DNA of 64,000 bases from NCBI RefSeq assembly GCF_914271485.1, contig NZ_CAJZAG010000018.1, positions 42,039 through 106,038 on the forward strand, written 5' to 3'. Under the pieces are notes generated by a model. It searched no databases, was not told the DNA's origin, and worked only from the letters and a program-made list of their open reading frames with translations. This document shows, piece by piece, positions 41,571 through 51,869 of this stretch. Source of the DNA: Cupriavidus pampae (GTDB lineage: Bacteria > Pseudomonadota > Gammaproteobacteria > Burkholderiales > Burkholderiaceae). Made by a program: the position numbers and the translations under genes. Position 1 is the first letter of the stretch; each line of letters opens with the position of its first letter.

Positions 41571-44245
41571 CGCGCCGCTCCCGGTGACGCCAATGCCTGC
41601 AAACGGCGCCGCAGTGCCGCCGCGCAGGTATCGACGCGCGCCGCGACGGCTGCATTGCCGTCCACGCTTGCCGCGTTCTCGTTCCCTGCCTCGCGGGCCA
41701 GTGCCACCCGCGCGTCGAGCCACGCTTCGAACTCCTGCTCGAAGGCAGTCAGTGCCGCGTGATCGAGCCAATGAACATTGGGTTGGATATGCGCGGGGCA
41801 GGCCTGTGCGATGATCCCCGTGGCGAGGTCGCGGAAGCTTTGGTCAGCGCCGCGCGCGGTCCATCCTGGCAGGAACAGGCTCACGCGGTTTGCATAGAAC
41901 GTCTCGGATATGTCCCCGTCGGCATTGCCGAGCGGCCGTAGCAATACGTGCTCCACGAGGTGCAGCCCCTCGGCTTCGCGCTGCACGCGGCATGCGAGTT
42001 CGTGGAGGTACAACGCGGGCGCTACCACGCCGGTTTGCCCTGCTCGGACGGCCAGTCGCCACCACTGGCCGTTTTCGTCCGGCCCCAGCCAAAGCTCCGA
42101 CCCTGTCGTTGCCTCGGCGCGATGATAGCGCCCGGCATGCGCCGCGCATCGCAGCAATGCTGCCGGCATCGCGCGCGAATCGAGGTCTGAGAAGTGGAAT
42201 GACAACCGCTCATGCACGGCTCGCAGCGCGACGTCCTCATCGAAATGCGCGACGATGCGTGACCGTAATGGCGGCCACATCATCAATGGTTCCGCGTGTT
42301 TAGGCGCTGCGTGAGCAGGACCCTGACGCGCTTCCTGGGGGAGCCCCTGTTCCGCGCTACGATGCGCACGCTCGTCGATCGCCATGCCATGCATGGCCAG
42401 CGTGCCTGTCAATCGACGGCTATGTGCCTGAGAGAACCCTAGCAACAACCCGATTCTCTCCTGCAACGGCGCAGTATTGCCCCGCCGGCCCAGCGACGGC
42501 CGGCTATAGTCGAACGCGCCCGCACGATCGCGTGTGTGTCGGACGATTCGTCGTAGAAACTGTCGCTTGCACGCGTAAAGATGCTGCTGCCACACAGCCT
42601 GGTCGTAATACACGCCGAATCGCTGGATCGCATGCTGGTCGCAGCTTTCCCCATGAAGCGACAGCAACAGATCGAGCACGCGCCCGCGTCGATCGATCGC
42701 GTCATCGTCCGCCGCCAGCAACGCACGCGTGGCATCGGCCGTGCGCGCATTGACGCCAGCCAGCCCCGGAATATCGCTGCCATCGAGCGGCGCCCACCAA
42801 TAACTCTCTCGCGGTTCCGCCTTGATGCTGTACATCTGCCGCACTTGCTGCATCTGCGCATTGCCATGCGCCTGCCATTGCTCGATTAGCGCCAGATACG
42901 CGCCAAACTGCGCCTGCCGCTCGGCATCCGCGCGCGGGGCGAGGTGATATTCGCGATAGAGCGGCGGCAGATGATGCCAGATCGACAGATACGGGGCATC
43001 CGGCAAATACCGGCCACTCGGACGCGCGAACAACCTGCCGGTAAACGGCGCGGTCCGCGGCGAACTACTGGCCACGCGCTGGGCCTGGCGTGCATCGGCG
43101 AACTTCGCCAGCAACGCGCGCGTATCGAGATGAACCCGGCTGCCACGCTGCGATACTTGCCAGTTGTCGAGCATCGCCGGCACATCGGGCCAACGCAGCT
43201 GGAGCGCCCAGTCTTCGCCATGCCACGGCAAACTGGTGCCGGCAGGATCGTCCTCGGCGTCCGATACTTCCGAAACGTCCGATGCTTCCGCCACACTCGA
43301 ACCGCCAGCCATCGTAGCCAAGGGCACCAGCCTCAGCGCGCTGATCGCGGTCACCCCATCGATTTCCCGCAACGCCCGCGCCAGATCGCTGAAATGCAGC
43401 CGATTCGCGGAATCGTCGCGCAGGGCCTCGTCCGCGATCCAGCCGCACCGCAGCACCGGCCCATCGAACAACTCGGCCGTCCCCGCCGGCTGGCCTAGCG
43501 CATCGCGTTGCCCGAGACGCGCCTGCAACGGCTGCCGTGGCGGCGCCGCACTGACGATATCGGCGCATCGGCGCACGAGTTCGACCAGCACGTCGCCCGG
43601 ATCGCGCGGCCCCTCCACGCTCAGGCTGATCTCGAGCGCGCACCAGCGCTGCTTCAGCACCTTTGGCGTGTCGCGCAGATCCTCGCACAGGTTGCGCGCG
43701 GCATGATAGGCACGCGTGAGGTGCCGCGCAGCCGCTGCGCCATCCTCGTCACTGACGCGCAATGCCATTTGCCAGAGCCCATCCGCGTCCATTTGCAGCC
43801 GCAACTGCCGCACGGCCGGCACGCGGTCGAGCAGGTAGCGCAGCAGATCAAGCTCGGTAGTCGGCCGGCACGGCAGCGCATCCTCCGCGCCATGCAGCGC
43901 ATGCTGCCGGTAATGAATGCGCCCATCGGCAGCCGTCAGCAGATCGGCGATATCGGCCTGCGCGCCAAATACCCCTTCGGTCAGCGCGTAACACAGCGAC
44001 TCCAGCAGCGTGACCCCGGGATCGTGCAGGTTGTAGTCGGTCCACAACTGACCGCTTGCCGCCTGCGTCAGCGCGATGCCACGCGCGCGCAGGTCCCCAT
44101 AACTGAATGACGCATCGCCGTGCAGCCGCGCGATGGCTGCGATGTCATGCTGCATCGGCGTCGACGGCGCAGGCACGGCGGCCGCATCGGAAGCCGGCGT
44201 GCCGGAGACGCGCAGCGGCGCATCACGCTTGAGGATCGCACTCAT
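41567..44245 (-). CDS. eCIS baseplate protein (Afp12/Pvc12-like)
   Basis: An 892-residue protein. Near residue 60-85 it reads WTDYNLHDPGVTLLESLCYA, the DPGxTLLE motif shared by baseplate wedge (gpJ/gp6-like) proteins of phage tails and injection systems. Toward the C terminus it has LHLVEHVLLRPL, as in Afp12-type proteins. The long middle is not assigned. The start and stop both overlap neighbours by ATGA, which places it in the same translational chain as the fibre-like and tape-measure genes. Assignment relies on the motif and gene order. Confidence 0.7.
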   Translation of the reverse strand: MSAILKRDAPLRVSGTPASDAAAVPAPSTPMQHDIAAIARLHGDASFSYGDLRARGIALTQAASGQLWTDYNLHDPGVTLLESLCYALTEGVFGAQADIADLLTAADGRIHYRQHALHGAEDALPCRPTTELDLLRYLLDRVPAVRQLRLQMDADGLWQMALRVSDEDGAAAARHLTRAYHAARNLCEDLRDTPKVLKQRWCALEISLSVEGPRDPGDVLVELVRRCADIVSAAPPRQPLQARLGQRDALGQPAGTAELFDGPVLRCGWIADEALRDDSANRLHFSDLARALREIDGVTAISALRLVPLATMAGGSSVAEASDVSEVSDAEDDPAGTSLPWHGEDWALQLRWPDVPAMLDNWQVSQRGSRVHLDTRALLAKFADARQAQRVASSSPRTAPFTGRLFARPSGRYLPDAPYLSIWHHLPPLYREYHLAPRADAERQAQFGAYLALIEQWQAHGNAQMQQVRQMYSIKAEPRESYWWAPLDGSDIPGLAGVNARTADATRALLAADDDAIDRRGRVLDLLLSLHGESCDQHAIQRFGVYYDQAVWQQHLYACKRQFLRRIVRHTRDRAGAFDYSRPSLGRRGNTAPLQERIGLLLGFSQAHSRRLTGTLAMHGMAIDERAHRSAEQGLPQEARQGPAHAAPKHAEPLMMWPPLRSRIVAHFDEDVALRAVHERLSFHFSDLDSRAMPAALLRCAAHAGRYHRAEATTGSELWLGPDENGQWWRLAVRAGQTGVVAPALYLHELACRVQREAEGLHLVEHVLLRPLGNADGDISETFYANRVSLFLPGWTARGADQSFRDLATGIIAQACPAHIQPNVHWLDHAALTAFEQEFEAWLDARVALAREAGNENAASVDGNAAVAARVDTCAAALRRRLQALASPGAAR

Positions 44246-45078
44246 GACTGGCCCCCGCTCATATGCGCATCCGACCAAAGCTGAGTCAGTTGCGCCTGCA
44301 GCACGGCATCCGGGCCGAAGTCGCAGCCGGTGCGGATCTGTAGCCGGTACCGCGCATTGCGGCCGCTGGTCCCGAACCAGCGCAGCTCAAGCCGATCGCA
44401 GCCGCGGCTGTAATACCCGTGGGTACAGCGGATGCCGCGCTTGCGATTGAGAAAGTTGAACAGCCCCAGCGTCGGGTTGTAGGTGTTGACGGCAATCGCA
44501 TGCACCAGGCCGAATCTTCCCTTGCCGCGCAGGCCCGCGCCGGCCACCACCTCGAACGCCTGACAGCCTTCGAGATCGTCGGTCAGGTCCTGCCACGTGC
44601 CATCGGCGCGCAGCACGACCGGATGCTCGCGCGTATACGCGCCTTCACGCCCGCTGCTGCGTACGGTGCCGGCCACGTCGAGCCGGGTCTGCGGCCGCTC
44701 CGTGCCGATGCCCACACGCTGGTCTTGATCGAGGCACAGCAGCGCGGGCGCCTGCCCGCCGCCATTGCCGTTGCCATTGCCGTTCGGCGCGGTGTCCGCA
44801 TCCTCGGGCACGTCGCGCCCATGCACGAGCAGCGCGTCGCGCGCACCGCCGAGTTCGATGCGCCACGCGGGCCGTTCCGGGTCCTGATCGCGGAAGAAAC
44901 TGAGGAGCGCGTCGTGACCGAGCGGCGAGTAAACCTCGAAGCCGTGCTCGACAGTCTTGCGGAAGCCCTCGTCGCTCATATTGAGCATCGAGTCGATCAG
45001 ATCGGCAAAATGATCCTCGTCGGGCAGCGCGCCTTCACGGAAGTAGCGCTTGAGCGATTCGCGATTGCGGCTCGTCAT
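44242..45078 (-). CDS. eCIS fibre-like or baseplate-attached protein
   Basis: A 278-residue protein. The N terminus SRNRESLKRYFREGALPDED followed by HFADLIDSMLN is a recurring attachment-type motif in proteins of eCIS clusters. A DQDQRVGIGTERPQTRLDVAG segment, common in trimeric tail-fibre and chaperone-tipped proteins, lies in the middle. It follows a NGNGNGNGGG linker. The last about 120 residues are a possible binding domain with Arg/Tyr-rich strands. It overlaps both neighbours by ATGA. I infer a short fibre, the part that would decide target-cell choice, or an inner attachment protein. Confidence 0.6.
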   Translation of the reverse strand: MTSRNRESLKRYFREGALPDEDHFADLIDSMLNMSDEGFRKTVEHGFEVYSPLGHDALLSFFRDQDPERPAWRIELGGARDALLVHGRDVPEDADTAPNGNGNGNGGGQAPALLCLDQDQRVGIGTERPQTRLDVAGTVRSSGREGAYTREHPVVLRADGTWQDLTDDLEGCQAFEVVAGAGLRGKGRFGLVHAIAVNTYNPTLGLFNFLNRKRGIRCTHGYYSRGCDRLELRWFGTSGRNARYRLQIRTGCDFGPDAVLQAQLTQLWSDAHMSGGQS

Positions 45079-48000
45079 GGCGCCGACCCCTCTCCGTCAG
45101 CCCCTGCCGCGCGGCCCGAAGCTGTCGCCTGAGCTGAACGCCCTACGATGAAGGTGCCACCGACCGCCAGCCGCCGAATGCCCGTCGGCTGTGGCACCAG
45201 CGGCCCGAGCTGGTCGCGCAGCTCGATTAAATGCGTGCGCGTAGGCAGCAACAGGCTCCACGGCTGCGCGGGCCGCAGCGTGCGAGCCTCGCCGTGGATC
45301 ACGTGCGTGGCCGTGTCATGCAGCGCGTTGAACTGCCGATCGTTCCGCACGATATGCAGCATAGACACGCGTCCAACCTCCTCCACGCCGGGCTGCGCGC
45401 GCAGTAACGCCTCCATATCTTCGGCCCGCACACTCCAGTCGAACTCGGCACCTAGCCCATTGGCATGCCACGGCGACAGATGCTCGATGATGGCTTGATT
45501 CAACTGCCGCAGCGCGGCGCCGGGATGCCGATCGCGCGCAAGCCGCACGCTGCAGCGCACCTGGGCACGCTCGTAAGCGGCATTGCGCACGCAGATCGTG
45601 GCACCGGGCGGCGCGCAGGCGCGCAGATGACGCTCCATCGCATCGAGCGTGGCGGCATCGAGCCGCGACGCTTCCGTACTGCTGAACAGATCGCCTGGAT
45701 GCGGATAGGGCACGACCACGACGAGCACATGTCCCGGCCGGTTGGCCAGATGCCGATGGCGCGGCCCCGCTGCGGTATCGCGTGCATCGAGCGAGGCCGG
45801 CTCATGGTGCGGAAAACATTTCGCCTTCCAGACCACTGGAAATGCATCGAGCAACAGCCGCTCGTAATCCCACCGCGTCACCGCGCGCGCCTTGTGCCGC
45901 AACCGCTCGGCCGCACGCATGCGCAGCGCTTCCGGCGGATCCGCGGCACGCCAGCCGTCGGAGGCGCCCACCTGCAGCACGGTACCGAGTCCGGCAAGAC
46001 TGCGCGCCGCCCGATCGATGCTGCCGGGCGGCAATTCCACCTGTTCCAATACCCCGTCGGCGCCATCGGGCGCCACGCGCGTGGCGCGCACCGCATGACA
46101 ATGCACGCCGTATAGCCCGGCCATGCGCAGAAATCCCCAATCCGCGCTGAGGCGCAGCCAGTACTGCGGAGTCGCGCCCGGCATGCATAGCGGCGCCATG
46201 CCGCCCGGCAGGTTCAACCGTACGATGCCGGAGCGCAGCATGCCCTGCGTGCCATCGCTGACCACCGCATGAGCAGGCAACGGCTGCCAGCCCCCTTCGT
46301 GCCACGTCGCCCAGTCGAAGACTGGCGTCTCGTCGGACCAGCGCCCGCTTGCGACTTCCTTGCGCAAATGGAAGAACAGGTTTAGCCCGCCCTGCGGATC
46401 GCTGCCGTCCAGGCCGATGTAGAGATTGCCGTCGCTGGGATAGCGCGGCAGCAGACTCGGCGCCTTGTCCCTCGCCTGCGTGCCCGATCGCAGGATCGGC
46501 GAGATGCCAAACGGCAGCACGTGGTACGCGCCCTGCAGCAACCCGGGCGCCACCTCCGACGACGCGCTCGTCAGCGCAATCTCCTGACTCGACTGATAGC
46601 CAAGCGAGATCGACTCCAGCACCGGCGTATAGGGTCCACGCGGCACCGGGCCGCCGTGCTTGCGGCGCGCATTCTGCGTGAGCGCGTCCGCGAGCAACGT
46701 GGGATAGAGCGCATGGCCGAACGCACCCGGCGGCTCGGCGAGCTCGAGTCGGAAGAAGCCGCTGCGCGTACCGAGGCCGTAGGCAAACGGCTCTGCGGCC
46801 GGACGCGGCGCGGCCGCGCGATGCAGGCGACGTAATGTCGCCGCGGGAAACACGAGCCGATGGGCCGATGCCAGTCGCTCGCGCCCATTTATCGTCGTGA
46901 ACAGCGGCATCGACGCCTCGTCGCCATGGCGCCAGTTGCCATCGGCCAGCACGCGTGCCGCGCAACGGAAACCGCTCGCCGGCCAGTCACCGGGATAGCG
47001 CTCGTAGTGTTCGGGAAAGCCGCCCGTCAACAACGGCAGCCCGCTCCATGTGAGGTCTAGATGCAGCGCCTGCAACGGCTTGCACGCGAGCTCGGGGCTG
47101 CTGAATGCCAGATAGCTACCGACGGCAGGCGTTGGGCCGAATGGCAAAAACGGCTTCGACGGATCGAGCCGGCCCAGCTGGTTGTACAGCACTACGCTGC
47201 GCAGCGCATGCACGCTGACGCTCAGGCGAATATCCTGCAGCGTGTATTGCTGCAGCATGCCGTACGCATACATGCGGCTGTGCGTGCGCAGCACGAACTG
47301 GATCGCGGCTTGCTCGGGCCACTGTTCCCCATGGATCGCGGGCTGGCACGGCACGATCGGCGGCGTGTCGGGGCCGAGTTGCAGCACGAGTTCGACGGCC
47401 CCGCCCATCGGCATGCCGCCGTTCTGCGCCACATCGTCCGCGCGTGGACGCCGGCGCGTGAATACCCCGTGGAACGTGAGCCAGCCCGTAGGCACGCTCA
47501 GCTCGGCCTGCCAGATGCCGGCGAAGACCCGTTCGAAGATCAGCGTTCGGTCGGGAAGCTCCGTGACCTCCGCCGTATGACCACCGTGACGTGGCGGGTG
47601 GATCAGGATCAGCGGATCGTCGATCTCGACACGGCGATCCTTGCGCTCGGGAGCGAGTTTGGCGGCATGGGCGCGCAGCGCCATGAGGTCGACGGTACGC
47701 AGGTCTTCATCGCCGGCCACGAGCCACGCAGCGAACAGCCGACCCAGCCGTTCGGCGAATCGATCGGCATCGTCACAGGCGAGGCACACCGCGAGTAGGA
47801 AGCTCAGATGCGCGTCGCCGTGCTCGAAGCAATTGCTTCGGGCCCACGCATCGCGCGCCAGCGCGGCCGCATCGAGCGTCTTGAGCGGCGCGGGCGGACG
47901 CGGACGTCCCGGGAAATGCTGCGCTTCGAATTCGGCATAGGCTTGATAGACGGCGGTCAGCCAATCTGCATCGCGCTTGTCGCGTGGCACGCGCAAAGCG

Positions 48001-49295
48001 CGTAGCAACGCTGCGTTGTCGGCGGCCGGATGCGACAGTTGCAGCCGCACGCGCAGTTCGCGTTGCCCCTCTTGCAACCGCAGCAGTGGCGACGCAAGCG
48101 CAAAGCCGAGACGCGCGTCCTGTGCTTGCGAAGCGGTATTGCGCACCGCGCCGCCCAGCAGTGGCCACCACCGGGCGCGCTCGCCATAGGCATTGGCCGG
48201 GGCTAGCAACGGCAGGTACTCCATCTTGATGCGCGTCGGATAATCGAACTCGCGCTGCGGCGAGATCGTCGAATCGCGCTCCATCCGCAGGCTGCACAGC
48301 GTGGCCACGCGCGTGTCGGTGATCGACATGGCTGCGTCCGCCGCGAACTCGAGCGCCCTGCCCTGGCTATCCTTGCCGCCAGCGAAGCGCATGCCGGCGG
48401 GGATCTCGACCGTGCCCGCATAGCGCGCCGCACGCGCCAGCAGCAGATGCACCGACTCGGGCACGGCCGGCCGCGGTGTCAGGCGCAGCACGTCGCCGTA
48501 ATAGAAGTCGATCAGCCGGTCCGGAAAGCGGTTGAGTGGCGCGCGCGTGTACTGGAACAGCTGCAATGCCGTGAGCAGCAGCCCCATCGACGGTTCGTGC
48601 CGGCCAGTGGCGAGACTCTGCTCGAATTGCGCGCGCGCGAGCGGCCGCAGCTTGGCGATGGAGAGCTGTAAGGCAAGCCAGCTGCGGCGCAGCCACTGCC
48701 GACGTCCGGTGCGATCGTCGGCTGGCAGCACGGCGGCCAGCGGCGTGCCCGCTTCGGCTGCATGATCGACCCATGCCGGATGCAGCCTGCCGCCGCCATG
48801 GCCGAACATGGCGATGCCGCTGCCGAGCATCTCACCGAGGCCTTGCTCGAGTTGCGCCAGTAAGGCTTCGCCGAGCGCGTCATCGATCCGCTCGGTCTCG
48901 GTGGTGTCGGTGCCGCCGGTATGGCGCAGAGCCGAGCCGATCCGCGCCACGCTCATCTGCTGCCCGCCAAGCCGCCAGCACCAACCGTCATAGCTGCGCA
49001 CCACCCCCCACAGACGGGCCCACAAGGCGGCCTCGCTTTCCCGTTCGAGCGCTGCGACGAAGCCGGCCTCGAGCCGTTCGAGCGGAAAGCTCGCGAGCTC
49101 GGCCAGCAGCACGGTATCGTCGCGGCGCAGTGCGGCATCCCAGAAGCCACCATCGGGTCGCGCGCCAAAGCGCAGGTCACCGGCCTGCGCGAGACTCAGG
49201 CGGATGCGATCGGCCAGCCCAAACTCGTCGGGCAGCACGCCGCCGGACCGCAGCGTGTCCGCGAGCCTATCGTTCTGCCGGGTACCGTTTCCCAT
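45075..49295 (-). CDS. large eCIS baseplate protein (Afp11/Pvc11-like)
   Basis: A 1,406-residue protein, the largest structural component of the locus. Its size, position just after gp25 and PAAR, and a C-terminal part with gpJ-like segments (LRMRAAERLRHKARAVTRWD, HLSPWHANGLGAEFDWSVRA) fit the Afp11 baseplate wedge class. The early region (EPSMGLLLTALQLFQYTRAP, NRFPDRLIDFYYGDVLRL) is typical of this class too. No enzyme motif is seen. It lies 15 bases after gp25 and overlaps the fibre-like gene by ATGA. Confidence 0.75.
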   Translation of the reverse strand: MGNGTRQNDRLADTLRSGGVLPDEFGLADRIRLSLAQAGDLRFGARPDGGFWDAALRRDDTVLLAELASFPLERLEAGFVAALERESEAALWARLWGVVRSYDGWCWRLGGQQMSVARIGSALRHTGGTDTTETERIDDALGEALLAQLEQGLGEMLGSGIAMFGHGGGRLHPAWVDHAAEAGTPLAAVLPADDRTGRRQWLRRSWLALQLSIAKLRPLARAQFEQSLATGRHEPSMGLLLTALQLFQYTRAPLNRFPDRLIDFYYGDVLRLTPRPAVPESVHLLLARAARYAGTVEIPAGMRFAGGKDSQGRALEFAADAAMSITDTRVATLCSLRMERDSTISPQREFDYPTRIKMEYLPLLAPANAYGERARWWPLLGGAVRNTASQAQDARLGFALASPLLRLQEGQRELRVRLQLSHPAADNAALLRALRVPRDKRDADWLTAVYQAYAEFEAQHFPGRPRPPAPLKTLDAAALARDAWARSNCFEHGDAHLSFLLAVCLACDDADRFAERLGRLFAAWLVAGDEDLRTVDLMALRAHAAKLAPERKDRRVEIDDPLILIHPPRHGGHTAEVTELPDRTLIFERVFAGIWQAELSVPTGWLTFHGVFTRRRPRADDVAQNGGMPMGGAVELVLQLGPDTPPIVPCQPAIHGEQWPEQAAIQFVLRTHSRMYAYGMLQQYTLQDIRLSVSVHALRSVVLYNQLGRLDPSKPFLPFGPTPAVGSYLAFSSPELACKPLQALHLDLTWSGLPLLTGGFPEHYERYPGDWPASGFRCAARVLADGNWRHGDEASMPLFTTINGRERLASAHRLVFPAATLRRLHRAAAPRPAAEPFAYGLGTRSGFFRLELAEPPGAFGHALYPTLLADALTQNARRKHGGPVPRGPYTPVLESISLGYQSSQEIALTSASSEVAPGLLQGAYHVLPFGISPILRSGTQARDKAPSLLPRYPSDGNLYIGLDGSDPQGGLNLFFHLRKEVASGRWSDETPVFDWATWHEGGWQPLPAHAVVSDGTQGMLRSGIVRLNLPGGMAPLCMPGATPQYWLRLSADWGFLRMAGLYGVHCHAVRATRVAPDGADGVLEQVELPPGSIDRAARSLAGLGTVLQVGASDGWRAADPPEALRMRAAERLRHKARAVTRWDYERLLLDAFPVVWKAKCFPHHEPASLDARDTAAGPRHRHLANRPGHVLVVVVPYPHPGDLFSSTEASRLDAATLDAMERHLRACAPPGATICVRNAAYERAQVRCSVRLARDRHPGAALRQLNQAIIEHLSPWHANGLGAEFDWSVRAEDMEALLRAQPGVEEVGRVSMLHIVRNDRQFNALHDTATHVIHGEARTLRPAQPWSLLLPTRTHLIELRDQLGPLVPQPTGIRRLAVGGTFIVGRSAQATASGRAAGADGEGSAP

Positions 49296-49310
49296 GCCTG
49301 TTCCGCCTCG

Positions 49311-49745
49311 TCAGTAGCTTTTCACGGGTTCGGTAGCCTGATCCAGGTATAGCGGATAGACGAGGTTGTGCCGCGTGTTGGTGGTGCGCACGACGTACTC
49401 GAGCTTCAGATCGACGCGGCCCGCCATCGGTTCCGCTTCGGTCTCGATGTGTTCGAGCAGGATGCGCGGCTCGAAGAACAGGATGGCGCGCCGGATCAGC
49501 TCGCGCAGTTCGGTCAGCGTGCTTTCGTTGATCGACTCGAACACCGCGCGCCGCACGCTGCAGCCGTACGTGGGCTGCATCACGCGCTCCCCGGGCCACG
49601 TGCCGAACAGGATGCGCAGACTTTCCTCGATATCCTCGACGCCCGCCACCATGCCCACTGCCTGATTGCGGGGATCGAAGCCGAGTGGGAACTGCCACCC
49701 GCGCCCGAGAAACGGACTGAGATGCCGACCGTCGTGGCTGCTCAT
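49311..49745 (-). CDS. gp25/gpW-like baseplate protein
   Basis: A 144-residue gp25-like protein: GWQFPLGFDPRNQAVGMVAG, then SLRILFGTWPGERVMQPTYG and a FESINESTLTELRELIRRAI helix. The LRILxTxxGERxMxPxYG pattern is the conserved hallmark of the gp25/GPW family that bolts sheath to baseplate. The start is the ATG of MSSHDG, two bases after the PAAR stop; an in-frame upstream start would run deep into PAAR. Confidence 0.9.
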   Translation of the reverse strand: MSSHDGRHLSPFLGRGWQFPLGFDPRNQAVGMVAGVEDIEESLRILFGTWPGERVMQPTYGCSVRRAVFESINESTLTELRELIRRAILFFEPRILLEHIETEAEPMAGRVDLKLEYVVRTTNTRHNLVYPLYLDQATEPVKSY

Positions 49746-49747
49746 GG

Positions 49748-50047
49748 TCAGCCTCCGATCAGCACGGTGGGCAGGCCCAGCACCACCACGCCGCCATGCG
49801 CGGTGGTATCGCCCACGCGCACCGCGGGACGCCCGCCGACCATGACCGTGGTGGAGCCCTGCACGATTACGTCGGGCGGCCCCACGCACACGGCGTTGTC
49901 TCCCACCACCGACTGCGGCAGCCCGCCCGTGAGCACGGTGGGCACGCCTGGCCCGATCACCGGACCGCCCACATGCGGAATCGGCGGCAGGCCGGGCGTC
50001 TGCATCGGGCAGGTATGCAAGTCGGTGATACGGGCGGCGGGTGGCAT
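49748..50047 (-). CDS. PAAR-domain spike tip protein
   Basis: A 99-residue PAAR protein. It begins PPAARITDLHTCPMQTPGLP with the conserved His and Cys expected to bind the tip metal, and consists of the repeated G-x-P-x-V strands of the PAAR cone (VVGDNAVCVGPPDV, GGRPAVRVGDTTAHGG). It caps the spike encoded immediately before it. No extension domain is fused, so the toxin payload must be elsewhere. The gene order spike-PAAR-gp25 is swapped relative to the Afp/PVC order spike-gp25-PAAR. Confidence 0.92.
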   Translation of the reverse strand: MPPAARITDLHTCPMQTPGLPPIPHVGGPVIGPGVPTVLTGGLPQSVVGDNAVCVGPPDVIVQGSTTVMVGGRPAVRVGDTTAHGGVVVLGLPTVLIGG

Positions 50048-50079
50048 GGCGTGCGGGTTCCTGAAACGGTTCGGTGAAT

Positions 50080-51867
50080 TCAATTGATCATCACGAGCGC
50101 GCCCTTGACCGTGGTCTGGCCCGAGGCGGATAACTCGGCAGTGGCCGCGCCCTTGCCGGTAAAGCCGACCTGGGCCTCGCACTGGACGTTGAGGCCCGAG
50201 GCCTTGAAGTCGGCCTGCGCGGTCATCTCGATCGCCATGCTCGCGGTCATCTTGATATTGCCCTTGGCGTCGAGCGTGATGTCGTACGGACTCTCGCAGG
50301 CGATGCCCGACTGCGACATCTTGATGCTGTTGTTGTGCTGGTCCTGAATCAGGATCGACTGATCGGTGTCGTCGAACACGATCTTATTCTTGCCCGGCGT
50401 GGTCACCGTGATGATCTTGTTCTCTTCGTCGAACGAGACCACATGCTTCGCGCGCGTGACGATGGCCTTGGTGTTGTTGGGCGCTTCCAGCGTATAGGGC
50501 GGCACGTGCTTGCCGCTGTAGACCGAGCCGAGCACCACCGGATGACTGGGATCGTCATTCAGGTAGCCGACGATGACCTCGTCGCCGGGCTCGGGCAAAA
50601 AGAACATGCCGAAGCCGTTCGACGCGTAGCCCTGCAACAGCCGCGCCCACACGCCCTCGGTTTCCGCCTGCATCACTGGCAGCGAGATCTGGATGCGTTG
50701 TGCGCCGGCAGGATCGCTGTCGAGCTTCTGTACGACCCCGATCTGCAGACCGCTCACCGCGGGCATCAATCCCGCCGCGGCAGGGCCTTCCACGTCCTGA
50801 TGCGGCGCCTTCCAGTCCTGCGCGAAGCCGAACTCGACATCGGTGAACCAGCTCCCGCCCACGAGGGCATGCTCGACGGCGGTGACGTAAACGGCACCAG
50901 AGAAACGCTTGCCCACGCCGCTTACCTGCACCTGCACGCCCGGTTTCGCCAGCGCGGTGCCGGTGCAGCGCAGATGGCCGCGCAGGCGTCCCAGCGCCGC
51001 GCGCGTCTGCACCGCCTTGGCCCAGCCAGTCAGCGTGGTCTGCTCCTGCGTGGTCGCGGTTTGCAGTTGCCACGTCTGCAAGCCGATCACCTTTGCCAGC
51101 GTCGAGCCGTCGATATCGCCCTGCGCGTTGAGCGGAGACGGCTTGGCGGCCTCGCCCTGCACGATCGCCTGCTGGGCCGGATCCCACGCGGTGGCCCGCA
51201 CCGATTCGTATTGCAGCCGCGCGTCCATTTCGGCGTCGAACTCATACAGGTCGGTCCCCCACGTCAGGCCGAAGACCGGCTTGACGCTGGCGTCGGGCGC
51301 CAGCACATTGACGGTGCCATTCTCGACGTCAACGAGCATGCCGTTGAATTCGGCGCGCGCGATCAGGTAGTCCCAGTCGGAACTGTAGAACTGCACGAGT
51401 TCGCCGAAGCTGCCGGTGGTCGAGGTAACGTTGGCTGTGAGCCCATGCGCGCCGATCAACCCGGTGAGCACGTCGCTATCGGTCTGGTCGACGTAGTTCG
51501 CGTTGCGCCGACCGATGGTCATCTTGACGGCTAGGTCACGGCACTCCACCACCAGCCGCGAATCGTTATCGCCGTCGATCTTGATGCCATGGCGTATCAC
51601 CACGCCACTGAAGATCTGTGTCTCGTCGTCGCCATAGCCGGCGTTGATGGTGACGGTCGCGCCCGGCGCAAACATGTCCGCGTCGCTGTATTCGAAGTCC
51701 CCGGTCGGCATGTCGCCATCCCGGATCACAAGCTCAGCCCACGGAATGCGGTTGAAGGCTCGGCGCACGGATACCGCCATCAGTGCGAGATTGGGCAACG
51801 GCTTGCCGTTGCTCGCCACGGTGATGCGCAGCACGCCATCCTGATCGATAGACGGATACGTGGGCAT
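50080..51867 (-). CDS. eCIS central spike protein (gpD-gpV fusion, VgrG/Afp8-like)
   Basis: A 595-residue spike. Residues 1 to about 330 form the gpD/gp27-like hub (VRRAFNRIPWAELVIRDGDM, VVECRDLAVKMTIGRRNANY). About 370-450 is the gp5/gpV OB-fold (IGVVQKLDSDPAGAQRIQIS, GMFFLPEPGDEVIVGYLNDD PSHPVVLGSVY). The last 140 residues are a beta-helix needle of short repeats (KNKIVFDDTDQSILIQDQHN, NIKMTASMAIEMTA). It forms the needle hub under PAAR. There is no C-terminal effector extension. The overall architecture equals VgrG, but the locus lacks other type VI genes. Confidence 0.9.
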   Translation of the reverse strand: MPTYPSIDQDGVLRITVASNGKPLPNLALMAVSVRRAFNRIPWAELVIRDGDMPTGDFEYSDADMFAPGATVTINAGYGDDETQIFSGVVIRHGIKIDGDNDSRLVVECRDLAVKMTIGRRNANYVDQTDSDVLTGLIGAHGLTANVTSTTGSFGELVQFYSSDWDYLIARAEFNGMLVDVENGTVNVLAPDASVKPVFGLTWGTDLYEFDAEMDARLQYESVRATAWDPAQQAIVQGEAAKPSPLNAQGDIDGSTLAKVIGLQTWQLQTATTQEQTTLTGWAKAVQTRAALGRLRGHLRCTGTALAKPGVQVQVSGVGKRFSGAVYVTAVEHALVGGSWFTDVEFGFAQDWKAPHQDVEGPAAAGLMPAVSGLQIGVVQKLDSDPAGAQRIQISLPVMQAETEGVWARLLQGYASNGFGMFFLPEPGDEVIVGYLNDDPSHPVVLGSVYSGKHVPPYTLEAPNNTKAIVTRAKHVVSFDEENKIITVTTPGKNKIVFDDTDQSILIQDQHNNSIKMSQSGIACESPYDITLDAKGNIKMTASMAIEMTAQADFKASGLNVQCEAQVGFTGKGAATAELSASGQTTVKGALVMIN

Positions 51868-51869
51868 GA

